Assembly (NCBI GenBank): GCA_963816155.1
Contig: CAWFJE010000002.1
Span: 248,001-312,000, forward strand
Source of the DNA: JAXGXJ01 sp963816155
GTDB lineage: Bacteria; Actinomycetota; Thermoleophilia; RBG-16-64-13
Direction: 5' to 3'
Length of the DNA stretch: 64,000 nucleotides
In this document: piece by piece, positions 1 to 8,772 of the stretch
Layout of the letters: each line of letters begins with the position of its first letter
Numbering within the stretch: position 1 is the first letter of the stretch
The notes under the pieces: generated by a model
The model's input: only the letters and a program-made list of their open reading frames with translations
Database searches by the model: none
Told to the model about the DNA's origin: nothing
Made by a program: the position numbers and the translations under genes

Positions 1-204
1 GATGACGAAGGCGTAGAGAGCCAACGCTTCGGTCAGGGCCATACCGATGATGAACACGGTACGGATGTCACCCGAGGCTTCCGGCTGCCTGGCGATGGCT
101 TCGGTCGCGTGCCCCGTGAGATAGCCGATGCCGATGCCCGGACCGATGGTGGCCAATCCCATGCCGATACCGGCGGCAAGGTTGGCAGCGGTTTGTGGGT
201 CCAT
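1..204 (-). CDS. atpE: ATP synthase F0 subunit c (3' end outside window)
   Basis: Subunit c forms the membrane ring that carries ions through F0. The 68 visible residues start MDPQTAANLAAG and contain the glycine-rich first helix (GPGIGIGY) and most of the second helix, with the ion-carrying Glu in GMALTEALALY. That Glu is followed by Ala, and helix one lacks the Gln found in sodium-type rings, so a proton-translocating ring is inferred. A strong AAGGAGG sits upstream of ATG 204. It is the last gene visible of an atpZ-atpI-atpB-atpE operon, 31 bp after atpB. The coding sequence runs off the window start. Confidence 0.95.
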   Translation of the reverse strand, partial: MDPQTAANLAAGIGMGLATIGPGIGIGYLTGHATEAIARQPEASGDIRTVFIIGMALTEALALYAFVI

Positions 205-235
205 TACGTGCGTCCTCCTTGATCCAGGGTTGTTG

Positions 236-1024
236 CTAGTGACTACCGTAGATGGCGGTCTCGATGTACACGGTGGAAAGCAGCGAGAAGATGTAGGCCT
301 GTATGAAGGCGACGAACACCTCGAAGGCATACATGATCACGACGAAGAGGAAGGTCGGCACCACGATGAGCCCGGAGAACTCGAGCAGAAGACCGAGCAT
401 CACCAGGATGATCAGGTGTCCGGCGACCGTATTGGCGAATAGTCGAACGGAGAGCGAGAGCGGCTTGAAGATCGCCCCCATGATCTCCACGGGCACGAAG
501 AGGACGTTGAGCGGCCGAGCCAAGGACTTGGGTACTCCCGGGGGGGTCATGAATTCCTTGACGTAGCCCTTGCCGTGACTCTTGATCCCCAGGTACTGGG
601 TCAGGACGAACGTACACATCGCCAGAGCGAAGGTGACGTTGATGTTGGCCGTGGGCGTGTAGGGCTTGAGCGCCATGGGCTTTGGAATCAGCCCGATGAG
701 GTTGGTGACCATGATGAACGTGAAGAGGGTGAGGATGAAGTAGTAGTACTTCTTGCCCTTCTCACCGATCTGCCCGCACAGATGGCCGGTGGCGAAGCCG
801 ATGAGGATCTCTGCCACCGTCTGCAGACGGTCGGGCTCTTTCTTGGCTTTCCTGGCCGCCCAGAAGAAGAAGACGAAGACCACGACGGCGCCTACCCAGA
901 GGTAGATGACCGCGTTGGTGATGGAGAGATCGAACGGCCCTATCTTGGGAATGGGCACGATGGTCTGCACGTTGAGTTCGTGCAGTGCCTCGACGATCTT
1001 GCCACCGGTCTCCTCAGCAGCCAC
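236..1024 (-). CDS. atpB: ATP synthase F0 subunit a
   Basis: Subunit a is the stator channel of F0 and hands protons to the c ring. The 262-residue product has five to six hydrophobic segments and the family motif SLSVRLFANTVAGH, whose Arg is the essential residue facing the c-ring Glu. The C-terminal helix FVAFIQAYIFSLLSTVYI is also typical. Length is normal for the family. It lies 10 bp after the atpI-like gene and 31 bp before atpE, the standard atp operon order. Confidence 0.97.
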   Translation of the reverse strand: MAAEETGGKIVEALHELNVQTIVPIPKIGPFDLSITNAVIYLWVGAVVVFVFFFWAARKAKKEPDRLQTVAEILIGFATGHLCGQIGEKGKKYYYFILTLFTFIMVTNLIGLIPKPMALKPYTPTANINVTFALAMCTFVLTQYLGIKSHGKGYVKEFMTPPGVPKSLARPLNVLFVPVEIMGAIFKPLSLSVRLFANTVAGHLIILVMLGLLLEFSGLIVVPTFLFVVIMYAFEVFVAFIQAYIFSLLSTVYIETAIYGSH

Positions 1025-1034
1025 GGCCGTCTCC

Positions 1035-1356
1035 CTACAGTACGCTGCCCACGCCGGCCGAAGGCGGCGCGCTGCGTCGGTTGTTCATGAGTGAATACAT
1101 CCACACCCCGTTAAGGATGGTGAACACGATCACGAAGGCGAGACAAAGGACAAGCATGTTGAGCGATGTCCACAGCCCGAGCGCGATCAGCACCCCAACC
1201 AGGACCATCAAACGGACGAAGGAACCCGCCGATGGTCACCAGCGGGACCATGGCGAACCTGCGCTCGGCTGCCCACCGGTGGAGGCGGACGGACAGGAGA
1301 TGATAGGCGACGGCGAGAGCGACACCGATGGCCCCAGACACCACCGCCAGTCCCAC
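1035..1356 (-). CDS. atpI: ATP synthase protein I-like membrane protein, frameshifted
   Basis: This small membrane protein occupies the AtpI position between atpZ and atpB; AtpI-type proteins assist c-ring assembly and magnesium or calcium handling. The 5' part starts at GTG 1356, five bases after AGGAGG, and reads a hydrophobic segment up to VPLVTIGGF. The reading then continues only in the next frame (FVRLMVLVGVLIALGLW and two more hydrophobic helices) to TAG at 1035. The switch lies near 1218-1228, in the minus-strand sequence GGGTTCCTTCG, and equals one extra base. With the base removed the product is about 106 residues with four hydrophobic segments, normal for the family. Sequencing error or a true lesion cannot be told apart here. 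Confidence 0.75.
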
Positions 1357-1404
1357 AGCATCCTCCTGTCCGCGCTTTTGCCCTACCGGGAGCGTCGCTC
1401 CGGA

Positions 1405-1662
1405 TCATCGTCTCCACGAGGACCCTTGGTCCCCTTCGCCCCTGTCTTGAGGCTTCTCGAACAGGGTCCTCATGAGCGAAGCGAATCCCATGACGGCCCC
1501 TACGAAGACCCCGATGACCATGAGCCAGGGCCTAGTGTGGAACCAACCGTCACACAGATGGCCGAGCCACGTGAAGAGCAGTACTGACGCGACAAAGGTG
1601 AACCCTAAGCTACCTGCCTGCGACCAATCTCCCCGCTTGACTGTCCGCTCATGGAACGACAC
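1405..1662 (-). CDS. atpZ: AtpZ/AtpI-family F0 accessory protein
   Basis: Short two-helix membrane protein of the AtpZ/AtpI family, first gene of the atp operon. Helices are SLGFTFVASVLLFTWLGHL and PWLMVIGVFVGAVMGFASL, followed by a charged tail. I favour GTG 1662 as the start: the in-frame ATG 1668 and TTG 1695 lie inside a TTGCGA-N17-TATAAT promoter, so they should not be in the main transcript. GTG 1662 falls on the predicted transcription start, which would give a leaderless message. There is no Shine-Dalgarno sequence ahead of any candidate start. Confidence 0.8.
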   Translation of the reverse strand: MSFHERTVKRGDWSQAGSLGFTFVASVLLFTWLGHLCDGWFHTRPWLMVIGVFVGAVMGFASLMRTLFEKPQDRGEGDQGSSWRR

Positions 1663-1695
1663 CTGCATTATAGGCAGTGAGAGAGGCAATCGCAA
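1660..1695 (-). promoter_or_regulatory. Promoter of the atp operon
   Basis: On the minus strand TTGCGA (1695-1690) is followed by a 17-base spacer and a perfect TATAAT (1672-1667). An AT-rich block at 1696-1742, with a short inverted repeat GATAA/TTATC (1722-1726, 1738-1742), lies just upstream and could act as an UP element or regulator site. The predicted start is around 1660-1662, at the GTG of atpZ. Confidence 0.7.
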
Positions 1696-1752
1696 GAGTG
1701 AATATTGCCATATCTCGAAATGATAACGGAATATACATTATCGCCCCCATTT

Positions 1753-2230
1753 TCAGGAGCGTGGAGCGATCTCCTTGCGTACGAGCAGGGTGCCGGCCTC
1801 CTCGAACACCTCCATGGCCAGGGCGTCGGGGTAGGTGCCGGCGTAGTACACAGCCACGATGTCGGCGTTCACAAGCATCTTGGCGCAGACCGCGCACGGC
1901 TGATGAGTGCAGTAGAGCTCGGCTCCCTGGATGGAGACCCCGTGATACGCGGCCTGGATGATGGCGTTCTGCTCCGCGTGCAATCCTCGGCAGAGTTCAT
2001 GCCGCTCTCCGGAAGGGACCCCGAGCTGCTCGCGCAGGCAACCCCTGTCCTCGCAATGGCGCAGGCCCCTGGGGACGCCGTTGTACCCCGTGGCCAGGAT
2101 CTGGCGGTTCTTGACCAGGAGACGCGCCCACGTTGCGACGGAGACAACTGGACCGGGTGCCCACCACCTGCGCGATCTCCATGAAGTAGTCTTCCCAGGA
2201 AGGGCGCTGCAGGCCGACCGACCTCTTCAC
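1753..2230 (-). CDS. comEB: ComEB-type dCMP/cytidine deaminase, frameshifted
   Basis: Zinc-dependent deaminase of the dCMP deaminase family, which supplies dUMP for thymidylate synthesis and fits with thyX nearby. The N-terminal part (RPSWEDYFMEIAQVVGTRSSC, from GTG 2230) and the C-terminal part (QILATGYNGVPRGLRHC, then zinc motifs HAE and CTHQPCAVC) lie in different frames. The switch is near 2117-2125, in minus-strand GCGTCTCCTGG, and equals one extra base. Both halves are well conserved, so a single recent lesion or sequencing insertion is likely. A further shift near 2200 is possible if the true start is ATG 2243. It follows glyA. Confidence 0.75.
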
Positions 2231-2331
2231 CTGGATCGGTCATCAGAAGGGATAGCGACCGATAGAGCGGGAAGGCCGCGGTGAGTTCCCGGGTGCGCCG
2301 GTGCAGCCGGTCGAGGTCGGCCTCGGTCTGT

Positions 2332-3525
2332 TCATCTGGTCAGGACTTCCACGATCATACGGCCCACCTCCTTCATCTCTTCGCTGCCGAAACCCCGCGT
2401 GGTCATGGCCGGAGTGCCCAAGCGAAGACCGGAGGTGATCATGGGGGGACGCTCGTCGTAGGGCACGCTGTTCTTGTTGGCGGTGATGCCGATACGGTCC
2501 AGGAGTTCCTGGGCGCGTTTACCGGTCATCTCGGTGCCGCTGAAGTCCACAAGCATGAGGTGGTTGTCGGTGCCGCCCGACAGCAGCTTCAACCCGCCTT
2601 CGAGGAGGACCTGGGCGAGTGCACGGGCGTTCGCGACGGTGCGGTGTTGCCGCACCCGGAAATCCTCGGTGGAGGCGAGGAGGAAGCAGACGGCCTTACC
2701 CGCGATCACATGCTCGAGCGGGCCGCCCTGCAGTCCGGGGAAGACCGCCTTGTCCAGACGCGCGGCATCCTCCGCGCGGCAGAAGATCGCCCCGCCGCGG
2801 GGACCGGCCAAGGTCTTGTGGGTAGTGGTGGTCACCCACTGGGCGTGAGGCAGCGGCGACGGATGAGCCCCGGCGGCCACCAGACCCGCGATGTGAGCCA
2901 TATCCACCATGAGCTGCGCTCCGACCTCATCAGCTATGGCTCGGAAGGCGGCGAAGTCGAGTATGCGTGGGTAGGCGCTCGCACCGGCGACGATGAGCCG
3001 CGGGCGATGCCTGAGTGCCTGGGCGCGCACCTCGTCCATATCGATGAGGCCCGTCTCTCGCTCGATGCCGTAGTGGACGAAGGTGTAACCGCGACCGGAG
3101 AAGTTGATGGTGTGCCCGTGCGTCAGGTGCCCGCCATGGGCCAAGCTCATGGCAAGGACGGTCTCACCCGCTTCCAGCATGGCCCAGTAGACGGCCTGGT
3201 TGGCGGTGGAGCCGGAGTGGGGCTGCACGTTGGCGTGCTCGGCACCGTACAGGGCGCAGGCCCGTTGGATGGCGAGAGACTCGACCTCGTCGACCACCTC
3301 GCATCCGCCGTAGTAGCGCGCACCTGGATAACCCTCGGCGTACTTGTTCGTGAGAACGGTCCCCACGGCTTGGAGTATCGGTAGGGGGGTGAAGTTTTCC
3401 GAGGCGATCAATTCGATGTTGTGCTGCTGCCGGGCGAGTTCCTTCTTGATCATGGCCGCCAGGACAGGATCAGCCTGTTCCAGTGGCAGGTCGGCGTAGC
3501 CCGCCGCGCCCGAGTCGGTTGTCAC
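2332..3525 (-). CDS. glyA: Serine hydroxymethyltransferase (C-terminus shifted out of frame)
   Basis: PLP enzyme that converts serine and tetrahydrofolate to glycine and methylene-tetrahydrofolate, the one-carbon donor used by ThyX. The PLP lysine is in the motif WVTTTTHKTLAGPRGG. The start is GTG 3525, overlapping the rpiB stop as GTGA. The frame stops at 2332 after MIVEVLTR. The next frame continues PDEQTEADLDRLHRRTRELT then AAFPLY, the usual GlyA tail, so the 397-residue product is about 30 residues short through a one-base shift near 2335-2340. A TGATGA that could be the original stop lies near 2246 in the third frame, implying a second shift. Confidence 0.93.
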   Translation of the reverse strand: MTTDSGAAGYADLPLEQADPVLAAMIKKELARQQHNIELIASENFTPLPILQAVGTVLTNKYAEGYPGARYYGGCEVVDEVESLAIQRACALYGAEHANVQPHSGSTANQAVYWAMLEAGETVLAMSLAHGGHLTHGHTINFSGRGYTFVHYGIERETGLIDMDEVRAQALRHRPRLIVAGASAYPRILDFAAFRAIADEVGAQLMVDMAHIAGLVAAGAHPSPLPHAQWVTTTTHKTLAGPRGGAIFCRAEDAARLDKAVFPGLQGGPLEHVIAGKAVCFLLASTEDFRVRQHRTVANARALAQVLLEGGLKLLSGGTDNHLMLVDFSGTEMTGKRAQELLDRIGITANKNSVPYDERPPMITSGLRLGTPAMTTRGFGSEEMKEVGRMIVEVLTR

Positions 3526-3974
3526 GATCCTTGTCCTTTCTCGTATCCGCCCCGCATCATCTCAAGCCGTGTCGCGTACTTGCCACCCTCAAAATCTTCG
3601 GCCAGCCACGCCTGCAGTATCTCGACCGCCGCCCCGGCCCCAAGGACGCGGGCGCCCAGACAGAGGATGTTGGCGTCGTTGTGCCGCCGGGCCATGCGGG
3701 CCGAGAAGGACTCGCTCACCGAGACCGCCCGTGCTCCGGGGTACCGGCAGGCGGCCAGGGCCATGCCCAGACCCGTACCGCAGACGAGCACCCCCATGTC
3801 GACTGCAGCATCCGCGAGCGCCTGTGCGACCTTGCCCGCGTACACGGGGAAGTCCACGCTTTCCAAGCTATCGGTACCCATGTCGACCACCTCGTGGCCC
3901 TGTGCCACCAGTTCGGCGATCAAGGGCTCCTTGAGCACAAAACCGGCATGGTCGCAGCCAAATCCGTAACGCAT
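3522..3974 (-). CDS. rpiB: Ribose-5-phosphate isomerase B
   Basis: Interconverts ribose 5-phosphate and ribulose 5-phosphate in the pentose phosphate pathway. The 150-residue protein shows the RpiB/LacAB hallmarks CDHAGFVLKE near the N-terminus, the active-site Cys in VLVCGTGLGMALAA, and RRHNDANILCLGARV. ATG 3974 is the start. Its stop overlaps the glyA start by four bases, so the two are translationally coupled. The 116 bp upstream, to the end of prmC-tsaC, show no gene. Confidence 0.96.
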   Translation of the reverse strand: MRYGFGCDHAGFVLKEPLIAELVAQGHEVVDMGTDSLESVDFPVYAGKVAQALADAAVDMGVLVCGTGLGMALAACRYPGARAVSVSESFSARMARRHNDANILCLGARVLGAGAAVEILQAWLAEDFEGGKYATRLEMMRGGYEKGQGS

Positions 3975-4090
3975 CTATCGCCTCCTCACGAGCGAGCACA
4001 AGAATATCAGATGGGTTCCCAGGCCCGGTCCCCGACGGAAGGCTACGGGGCAGAGGCGCGACTCCGGCCTATGCGCGAGTCCGACCTATA

Positions 4091-5758
4091 TCAGACCACA
4101 TGCGCTATCCGCTCCAGTACTTCGGCGGCCGGCGCGGCACCTTCGCGCAGGATGAGTGGTCGCTCTCCGGAGGCGAGCGGGCGCAGATCCACTACCGTCG
4201 AAGGCCGCGCGGAGCCTGTCGGGTCTCCTCGGCCGGCCGCCACGGCTTTGGGCGCGGCCCCAGCCCTGGCGCCCGGCGAAGCAGTCGAGGTTACTTCCCC
4301 CGAGGCGCCACTGCTCAGGGCCAGCGAGCAATGGGCCAGAAGAACGGGGTCCACGTCGGCCAGAGTAGCCGCTTCCTTCTCTCCGCTCACGTTGGCGCTG
4401 GTCGCCGCCACTCCCGTCCCCAGGCGGGCCAAGAACTCGAGCAGGGGCGGATGGTCGGGGACCCTCACACCGAGCGAGTCTTCGGTGCCCACCAGGGGTG
4501 GTCGGGGAACCGCGGTGGAGATCACGAACGTGAAGGGTCCCGGCAGCAGGGCTTCGAGCACCTTCCTGGCCCCGGGCTCCAGGTCGGGCAGGGCTTCGGC
4601 CACGGCCTCCACAGAAGGGAAGAGGGCGGCCACCGGCTGGGCGAAGTCGCGGCCCTTGGCGGCGAACAGTCGCCGCACCCCCGCGGCCGAATCCCAGCGG
4701 GCCGCCAAGCCATACACAGTGTCGGTGGGCAGTCCTATCACTGCTCCGGCTGCGAGCGCACGCGCCAGCGACTCCACAGCTTCGGCGTCCAACTCTCCCA
4801 GATCACGCCCAGGCGATCCCGGAAGGGTGGCAGCCACAAAGCGGTCTTTGCCCGACAGATCGCGGTGAGTCGCAACCAGGGCAAGACCGGCCGCCCGGGC
4901 CATGTCGCCGACGGCCGCAGCCTGCTGGTGCCCGACCTCCAGGAGCAGCGTGCCGCCGGGCAGCAGGACGCGCGCTGCTTCGGGAAGAAGGCGTCGGTAC
5001 ACGTCGAGGCCGTCAGACCCCCCATACAGGGCTGTCCGTGGCTCGAACAGCCTCACATCCAGGTCCAAGGCCTCCATCTCGGCGGCGGTGACGTAGGGCG
5101 GGTTGCTCATGACCAAGCGTAGACTGCCATCGGGAACACCGCTCAAGAGGTCCGCCTGCCGCATTTCGACCAGTCCATCCAGTCCCGCGGCCGCTCGGTT
5201 GCGCACGGCCACCGCCAACGCGTCGGGACTCACCTCCGTCGCCAAGACCGCCAGTCCCGTCTCCTGGGCAAGGCTGAGCGCGATGGCGCCGCTACCTGTG
5301 CCCACGTCCGCGAGAAGGGGCCGGCCCCGCCTCTTGTCGGAGCCGGCGGGGGACTCGCCGGAAGCCGCCCAAGACCCCGGAGGCTCCGGGCGGTCAGCCC
5401 ATGTCTCCCAGAGCGGCCTGAGACGCAGGATCCCCAGAGCCAGGTCGACCAGTTCCTCTGTCTCGGGGCGGGGGATGAGAACTGCCGGCGCCACCTCCAG
5501 AGTCAGGCGGCGAAAGTGGGCGCGACCCAGGATGTGGGCCACCGGCTCATGTTGCGCGCGGCGCGCGATCAGAGCACGGAAGTGATCCACCTCAGGGGAG
5601 AAGAGGGGCCGATCATGGTGCGTGTACAACTGGATGCGCTCGAAACCCAGGGTATCCGCAAGGAGCAGTTCTGCGTCGAGACGAGGGGAGCTCGAGCCCT
5701 TCTCGCGCAGGTATCCGGCGGAAGTATCCAGCAGCGAGCCGATCGTCCAGGCGCTCAC
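4091..5758 (-). CDS. prmC-tsaC: Fusion of release-factor glutamine methyltransferase (PrmC) and threonylcarbamoyl-AMP synthase (TsaC/Sua5-like)
   Basis: One 555-residue reading frame joins two enzymes. Residues 1 to about 310 are PrmC: SAM-binding motif DVGTGSGAIALSLA and catalytic NPPY in VMSNPPYVTAAEM. It methylates the Gln of the GGQ loop of release factors, and its target gene prfA is immediately upstream. Residues about 325-555 are a YrdC/Sua5 domain (GLPTDTVYGLAARW, KGR, TSANVSGE) that makes threonylcarbamoyl-AMP for the t6A tRNA modification. PrmC has a low-complexity insert before the SAM motif, and the TsaC part has an Ala/Gly/Ser-rich insert near residues 470-520. In many actinobacteria these are separate adjacent genes; here no stop intervenes. 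Confidence 0.92.
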   Translation of the reverse strand: MSAWTIGSLLDTSAGYLREKGSSSPRLDAELLLADTLGFERIQLYTHHDRPLFSPEVDHFRALIARRAQHEPVAHILGRAHFRRLTLEVAPAVLIPRPETEELVDLALGILRLRPLWETWADRPEPPGSWAASGESPAGSDKRRGRPLLADVGTGSGAIALSLAQETGLAVLATEVSPDALAVAVRNRAAAGLDGLVEMRQADLLSGVPDGSLRLVMSNPPYVTAAEMEALDLDVRLFEPRTALYGGSDGLDVYRRLLPEAARVLLPGGTLLLEVGHQQAAAVGDMARAAGLALVATHRDLSGKDRFVAATLPGSPGRDLGELDAEAVESLARALAAGAVIGLPTDTVYGLAARWDSAAGVRRLFAAKGRDFAQPVAALFPSVEAVAEALPDLEPGARKVLEALLPGPFTFVISTAVPRPPLVGTEDSLGVRVPDHPPLLEFLARLGTGVAATSANVSGEKEAATLADVDPVLLAHCSLALSSGASGEVTSTASPGARAGAAPKAVAAGRGDPTGSARPSTVVDLRPLASGERPLILREGAAPAAEVLERIAHVV

Positions 5759-5778
5759 GCCCTCGACCCTCGCGACGG

Positions 5779-6855
5779 TCAGAAAGCGGTCGCGGCCAGC
5801 TGCTCCGCGCGCTCGTGGGCCTGCAGCGCGTCGGTGAACTCCTCCAACTCACCCTGCAGGATGGCTTCCAGGCGGTGAGATGTGAGCCCGATGCGGTGGT
5901 CGGTCACCCTGCCCTGCGGGAAGTTGTAGGTGCGGATCTTCTGGGAGCGATCACCTGTGCCCACCTGGCTGCGGCGCTGTGCCGCCTGTTCGGCGTCTTG
6001 CTGCGCCTGAGCCATGTCGTAGAGTCGCGCCCGCAGGATGCGGAAGGCCCGCTCCTTGTTCTGCAGCTGGGACTTCTCGTCCTGACAGGAGACGACCAAG
6101 CCGGAAGGGACATGGGTCAGTCTCACGGCGGAGTCGGTCGTGTTGACCGACTGCCCTCCCGGTCCTGTGGAACGGTATACGTCGACCCGCACATCGTTGG
6201 GGTCGATGTGTATCTCAACGTCCTCCACCTCCGGAAGCACGGCAACGGTGGCGGTGGAAGTGTGGATACGTCCCGTGGATTCGGTGACCGGCACGCGCTG
6301 GACCCTGTGTACACCCGACTCATATTTGAGCGCACCATAGGCGCCCCGGCCCTTGACCTCGAAGATGACTTCCTTTATGCCGGCCAAGGACGCTTCGCTG
6401 GTGGAGAGGATCTCGGTCTTGAAACGCATGCGCTCAGCGTAGCGCATGACCATCCGCTGCACCTCGGCCGCGAAAAGAGCCGCCTCGTCGCCGCCGGCCC
6501 CGGCCCGCACTTCGACGATGGCGTTCTTATCGTCGCGCGGGTCCTTCTCCAGCACGGCCAGACGGAGTTCCTGCTCCAGCTGGTCCATCCTCTCGCGCGC
6601 CGAGGTCTTCTCCTCAGCAAGGAACTCTTTCATGTCGGCTTCGAGCCCGCCCTCGGCCGATATGGCTTCAGCCTCCTCAAGAGCAGTGCGCGCTTCCCGG
6701 TAGGCTACAGCCAGCCGGTAGGCCTCCTCCAAGTCAGAGTGGACCTTCGATACCTCCGCGTAGCGGGCTTGGTCGCGCAGTACGTCGGGGTCGGCCATCT
6801 CCTGCATGAGGGCGGCATACTTCTCTTCTATCTCGTTGGCAAGTCTATCGATCAT
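5779..6855 (-). CDS. prfA: Peptide chain release factor 1
   Basis: Class I release factor that ends translation at UAA/UAG. The 358-residue product carries GGQ in STGPGGQSVNTTDSAVRLTH, which triggers peptidyl-tRNA hydrolysis, and a PxT-type codon-reading motif (RVPVTESTGRIHTSTATVAV), which marks RF1 rather than RF2. The C-terminal IRTYNFPQGRVTDHRIGLT is standard. ATG 6855 is the start. It sits between DUF1385 and the PrmC fusion whose product modifies it. Confidence 0.97.
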   Translation of the reverse strand: MIDRLANEIEEKYAALMQEMADPDVLRDQARYAEVSKVHSDLEEAYRLAVAYREARTALEEAEAISAEGGLEADMKEFLAEEKTSARERMDQLEQELRLAVLEKDPRDDKNAIVEVRAGAGGDEAALFAAEVQRMVMRYAERMRFKTEILSTSEASLAGIKEVIFEVKGRGAYGALKYESGVHRVQRVPVTESTGRIHTSTATVAVLPEVEDVEIHIDPNDVRVDVYRSTGPGGQSVNTTDSAVRLTHVPSGLVVSCQDEKSQLQNKERAFRILRARLYDMAQAQQDAEQAAQRRSQVGTGDRSQKIRTYNFPQGRVTDHRIGLTSHRLEAILQGELEEFTDALQAHERAEQLAATAF

Positions 6856-6885
6856 GTGCTCTTGCCCGGTGACGAGGCGCGACGA

Positions 6886-8013
6886 TCACGCCGAAGCCGG
6901 TATGGCCGCGGCAGCCTGTTGCTCCGCTCTGTCCATGGCCACGGCGTCCTCGAGCGCGGCGGCCGCCACCTCGAGTTGGTCGGGAGTGGGTTCGCGCGTA
7001 GTCAATCTCTGCAACTGGAGACCGGGCCATAGCAGCGCCCGACCGTACAACGTGTTCGGCCTCTTGCCCAACCACTTGATGCCGATTTCGTACGCGATGC
7101 CGATGATGATGGGGATGCCGATGAGCCGAGACAACACCAGGATGGGAAGCGGCGGCTTACCCACGAAGGCGAACAGGAAGACCGACAGCACCATGACGAT
7201 CAGGAGGAAGCTGGTGCCGCAGCGCGGATGACGGGTTGAGAAGCCCGCCGCTTTCTCCGCGTCCGGAAGCCCGTAGACCTCAAAGGCGTGGATCAGCTTG
7301 TGTTCGGCGCCGTGATACATGAACACGCGCCGCAGGTCGGGAATGAGCGAGATGCCCACGATATAGAGCAGGAAGATGGCGATGCGGATGAGACCCTCGA
7401 CCAGGTTGAACACGAAAGGATTGGAGAAGGTATCTTCGAACACCTTGACCACCGTGAGGGGGATGACGATGAAGAGGCCTACGGCCATGATCACGGCGAT
7501 CCCGAGGGTGACGGCCAGCTGTTTCCAGCCAAAAGGCTCGTCGGCCGCCTTGCCGGCTGCCGCGGGTGCCTGCCTCGCAGGCCGATCCGGGCCCGTGTCC
7601 CCCGGCGCAGGAGTCTCAGCCTCGCCGGCTGCGAGCGCGGTGGCGGCCCCACTCGGACCGGCAGCCTCGACAGAGGCGATGGCCGCCTGATCCGTCGTCT
7701 CAGATGCTCCGTCCACGTCATCTTCTTCCAGTCCTATGTTGGCCGAGATGCCGAGAGCCCGGACCCCCAAGCGCATGGAGTCGTAGAGAGCTACAACACC
7801 GCGGATCACAGGCAACCTCAACACGCGATGGTGCGAGCCAGGAGGGTCCAGGGGGAAGGACTGCCGCGCAATGCCGCCCGAAGGCCTGCGCACGGCCACG
7901 GCCCAGCAGTTCCGGCCCCGCATCATTACTCCTTCGATGACGGCCTGACCACCGAAGCTGTAATCGGTGCAAACTGGCGCTCCCTGCTCCTTGTCCTGAC
8001 GAGCCGAGCTCAT
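6886..8013 (-). CDS. DUF1385 family membrane protein
   Basis: Conserved membrane protein of unknown function (COG3872/DUF1385), common next to prfA in Gram-positive bacteria. The start is ATG 8013, which overlaps the thyX stop as ATGA; a longer in-frame extension inside thyX is rejected. The protein opens with FGGQAVIEGVMMRG, the family signature. It then has a low-complexity Ala/Pro-rich stretch of about 60 residues, and a hydrophobic half with four to five membrane segments and the conserved YHGAEHKLIHAFE and RHPRCGTSF motifs. Histidines and a cysteine in these motifs hint at metal binding, but no reaction is known. Confidence 0.9.
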   Translation of the reverse strand: MSSARQDKEQGAPVCTDYSFGGQAVIEGVMMRGRNCWAVAVRRPSGGIARQSFPLDPPGSHHRVLRLPVIRGVVALYDSMRLGVRALGISANIGLEEDDVDGASETTDQAAIASVEAAGPSGAATALAAGEAETPAPGDTGPDRPARQAPAAAGKAADEPFGWKQLAVTLGIAVIMAVGLFIVIPLTVVKVFEDTFSNPFVFNLVEGLIRIAIFLLYIVGISLIPDLRRVFMYHGAEHKLIHAFEVYGLPDAEKAAGFSTRHPRCGTSFLLIVMVLSVFLFAFVGKPPLPILVLSRLIGIPIIIGIAYEIGIKWLGKRPNTLYGRALLWPGLQLQRLTTREPTPDQLEVAAAALEDAVAMDRAEQQAAAAIPASA

Positions 8014-8759
8014 GGCGAGGTGGCCGAGCGCACGAGGTCGAGGGCCAGTATCTCTTCCTCGGTGTAGGGCTCCCCACAGGCCATCTTGCCCTCGGGGCAG
8101 CCGGCAGTCATGCAACCGGGACCGGTACCCGCAAAGAGAGACGGTGCTGTGGAGAGCGCCAGCTGGCGCATGACCCAGGCCAAGCGATTGATCTCCCACT
8201 GCGCACGGCGACAGCAGCGGATGGAGAAGAAGTGCCGAAGTTCGCGCGCGTTCATAGTGACCACGATCTTGGTCTCGGCCGCGTTGGGCAACACGAAGCG
8301 GGCGTCCTCGAACACCGACTCCTTGCCCCGGCCTTCGGCCAAGCCCAGTTCCACCAGACGCTCGTAAGCATCGCGGGCATCGGCCATGGCCTGATAGAAG
8401 ACCTCGCGGGCCTCGGGGGAATCCATGATCCGTGGCGGAACCACGAACTCCTCGTCGGAACTGAAGCGCACGTAGCGCTGCGACTGCTGGCTGTACGAGG
8501 CCACCCGATGCCTGACCAGCTGATGGGAACAGGCCCGAGAGATCCCGTCGATGGCGAAGGTGAAGACGGCGTGCTCCAGGGCACTCATGTGGCCCGAGCG
8601 AACGAGACCGGCCACCAAGCGGCGCACCTCGTCGTCGGCCATGCCTTCTTTGAGTTCGGCTGCACTCACCGGTGCGTAGCAGAGCCGCCCGGCGGAGGCC
8701 ACGGCACGCTCCGGTGCCGGCGTGTGCTGAAGCAGCGTGACTCTCAGATCGGCCGGCAT
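8010..8759 (-). CDS. thyX: Flavin-dependent thymidylate synthase
   Basis: Makes dTMP from dUMP with methylene-tetrahydrofolate and FAD/NADPH. The diagnostic ThyX motif RHRxxSxxxxSxR is present as RHRVASYSQQSQR, and the downstream NARELRHFFSIRCC segment is also typical. The 249-residue length is normal. It works with glyA and comEB a few genes downstream, which supply the folate one-carbon unit and dUMP. Its stop overlaps the start of the DUF1385 gene. Confidence 0.97.
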   Translation of the reverse strand: MPADLRVTLLQHTPAPERAVASAGRLCYAPVSAAELKEGMADDEVRRLVAGLVRSGHMSALEHAVFTFAIDGISRACSHQLVRHRVASYSQQSQRYVRFSSDEEFVVPPRIMDSPEAREVFYQAMADARDAYERLVELGLAEGRGKESVFEDARFVLPNAAETKIVVTMNARELRHFFSIRCCRRAQWEINRLAWVMRQLALSTAPSLFAGTGPGCMTAGCPEGKMACGEPYTEEEILALDLVRSATSP

Positions 8760-8772
8760 GCCGATCCTCTGG

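Noticed and set aside
8014..8199. Longer start for the DUF1385 protein
   Set aside because: The extension lies inside thyX and is not conserved; ATG 8013 overlaps the thyX stop as ATGA.
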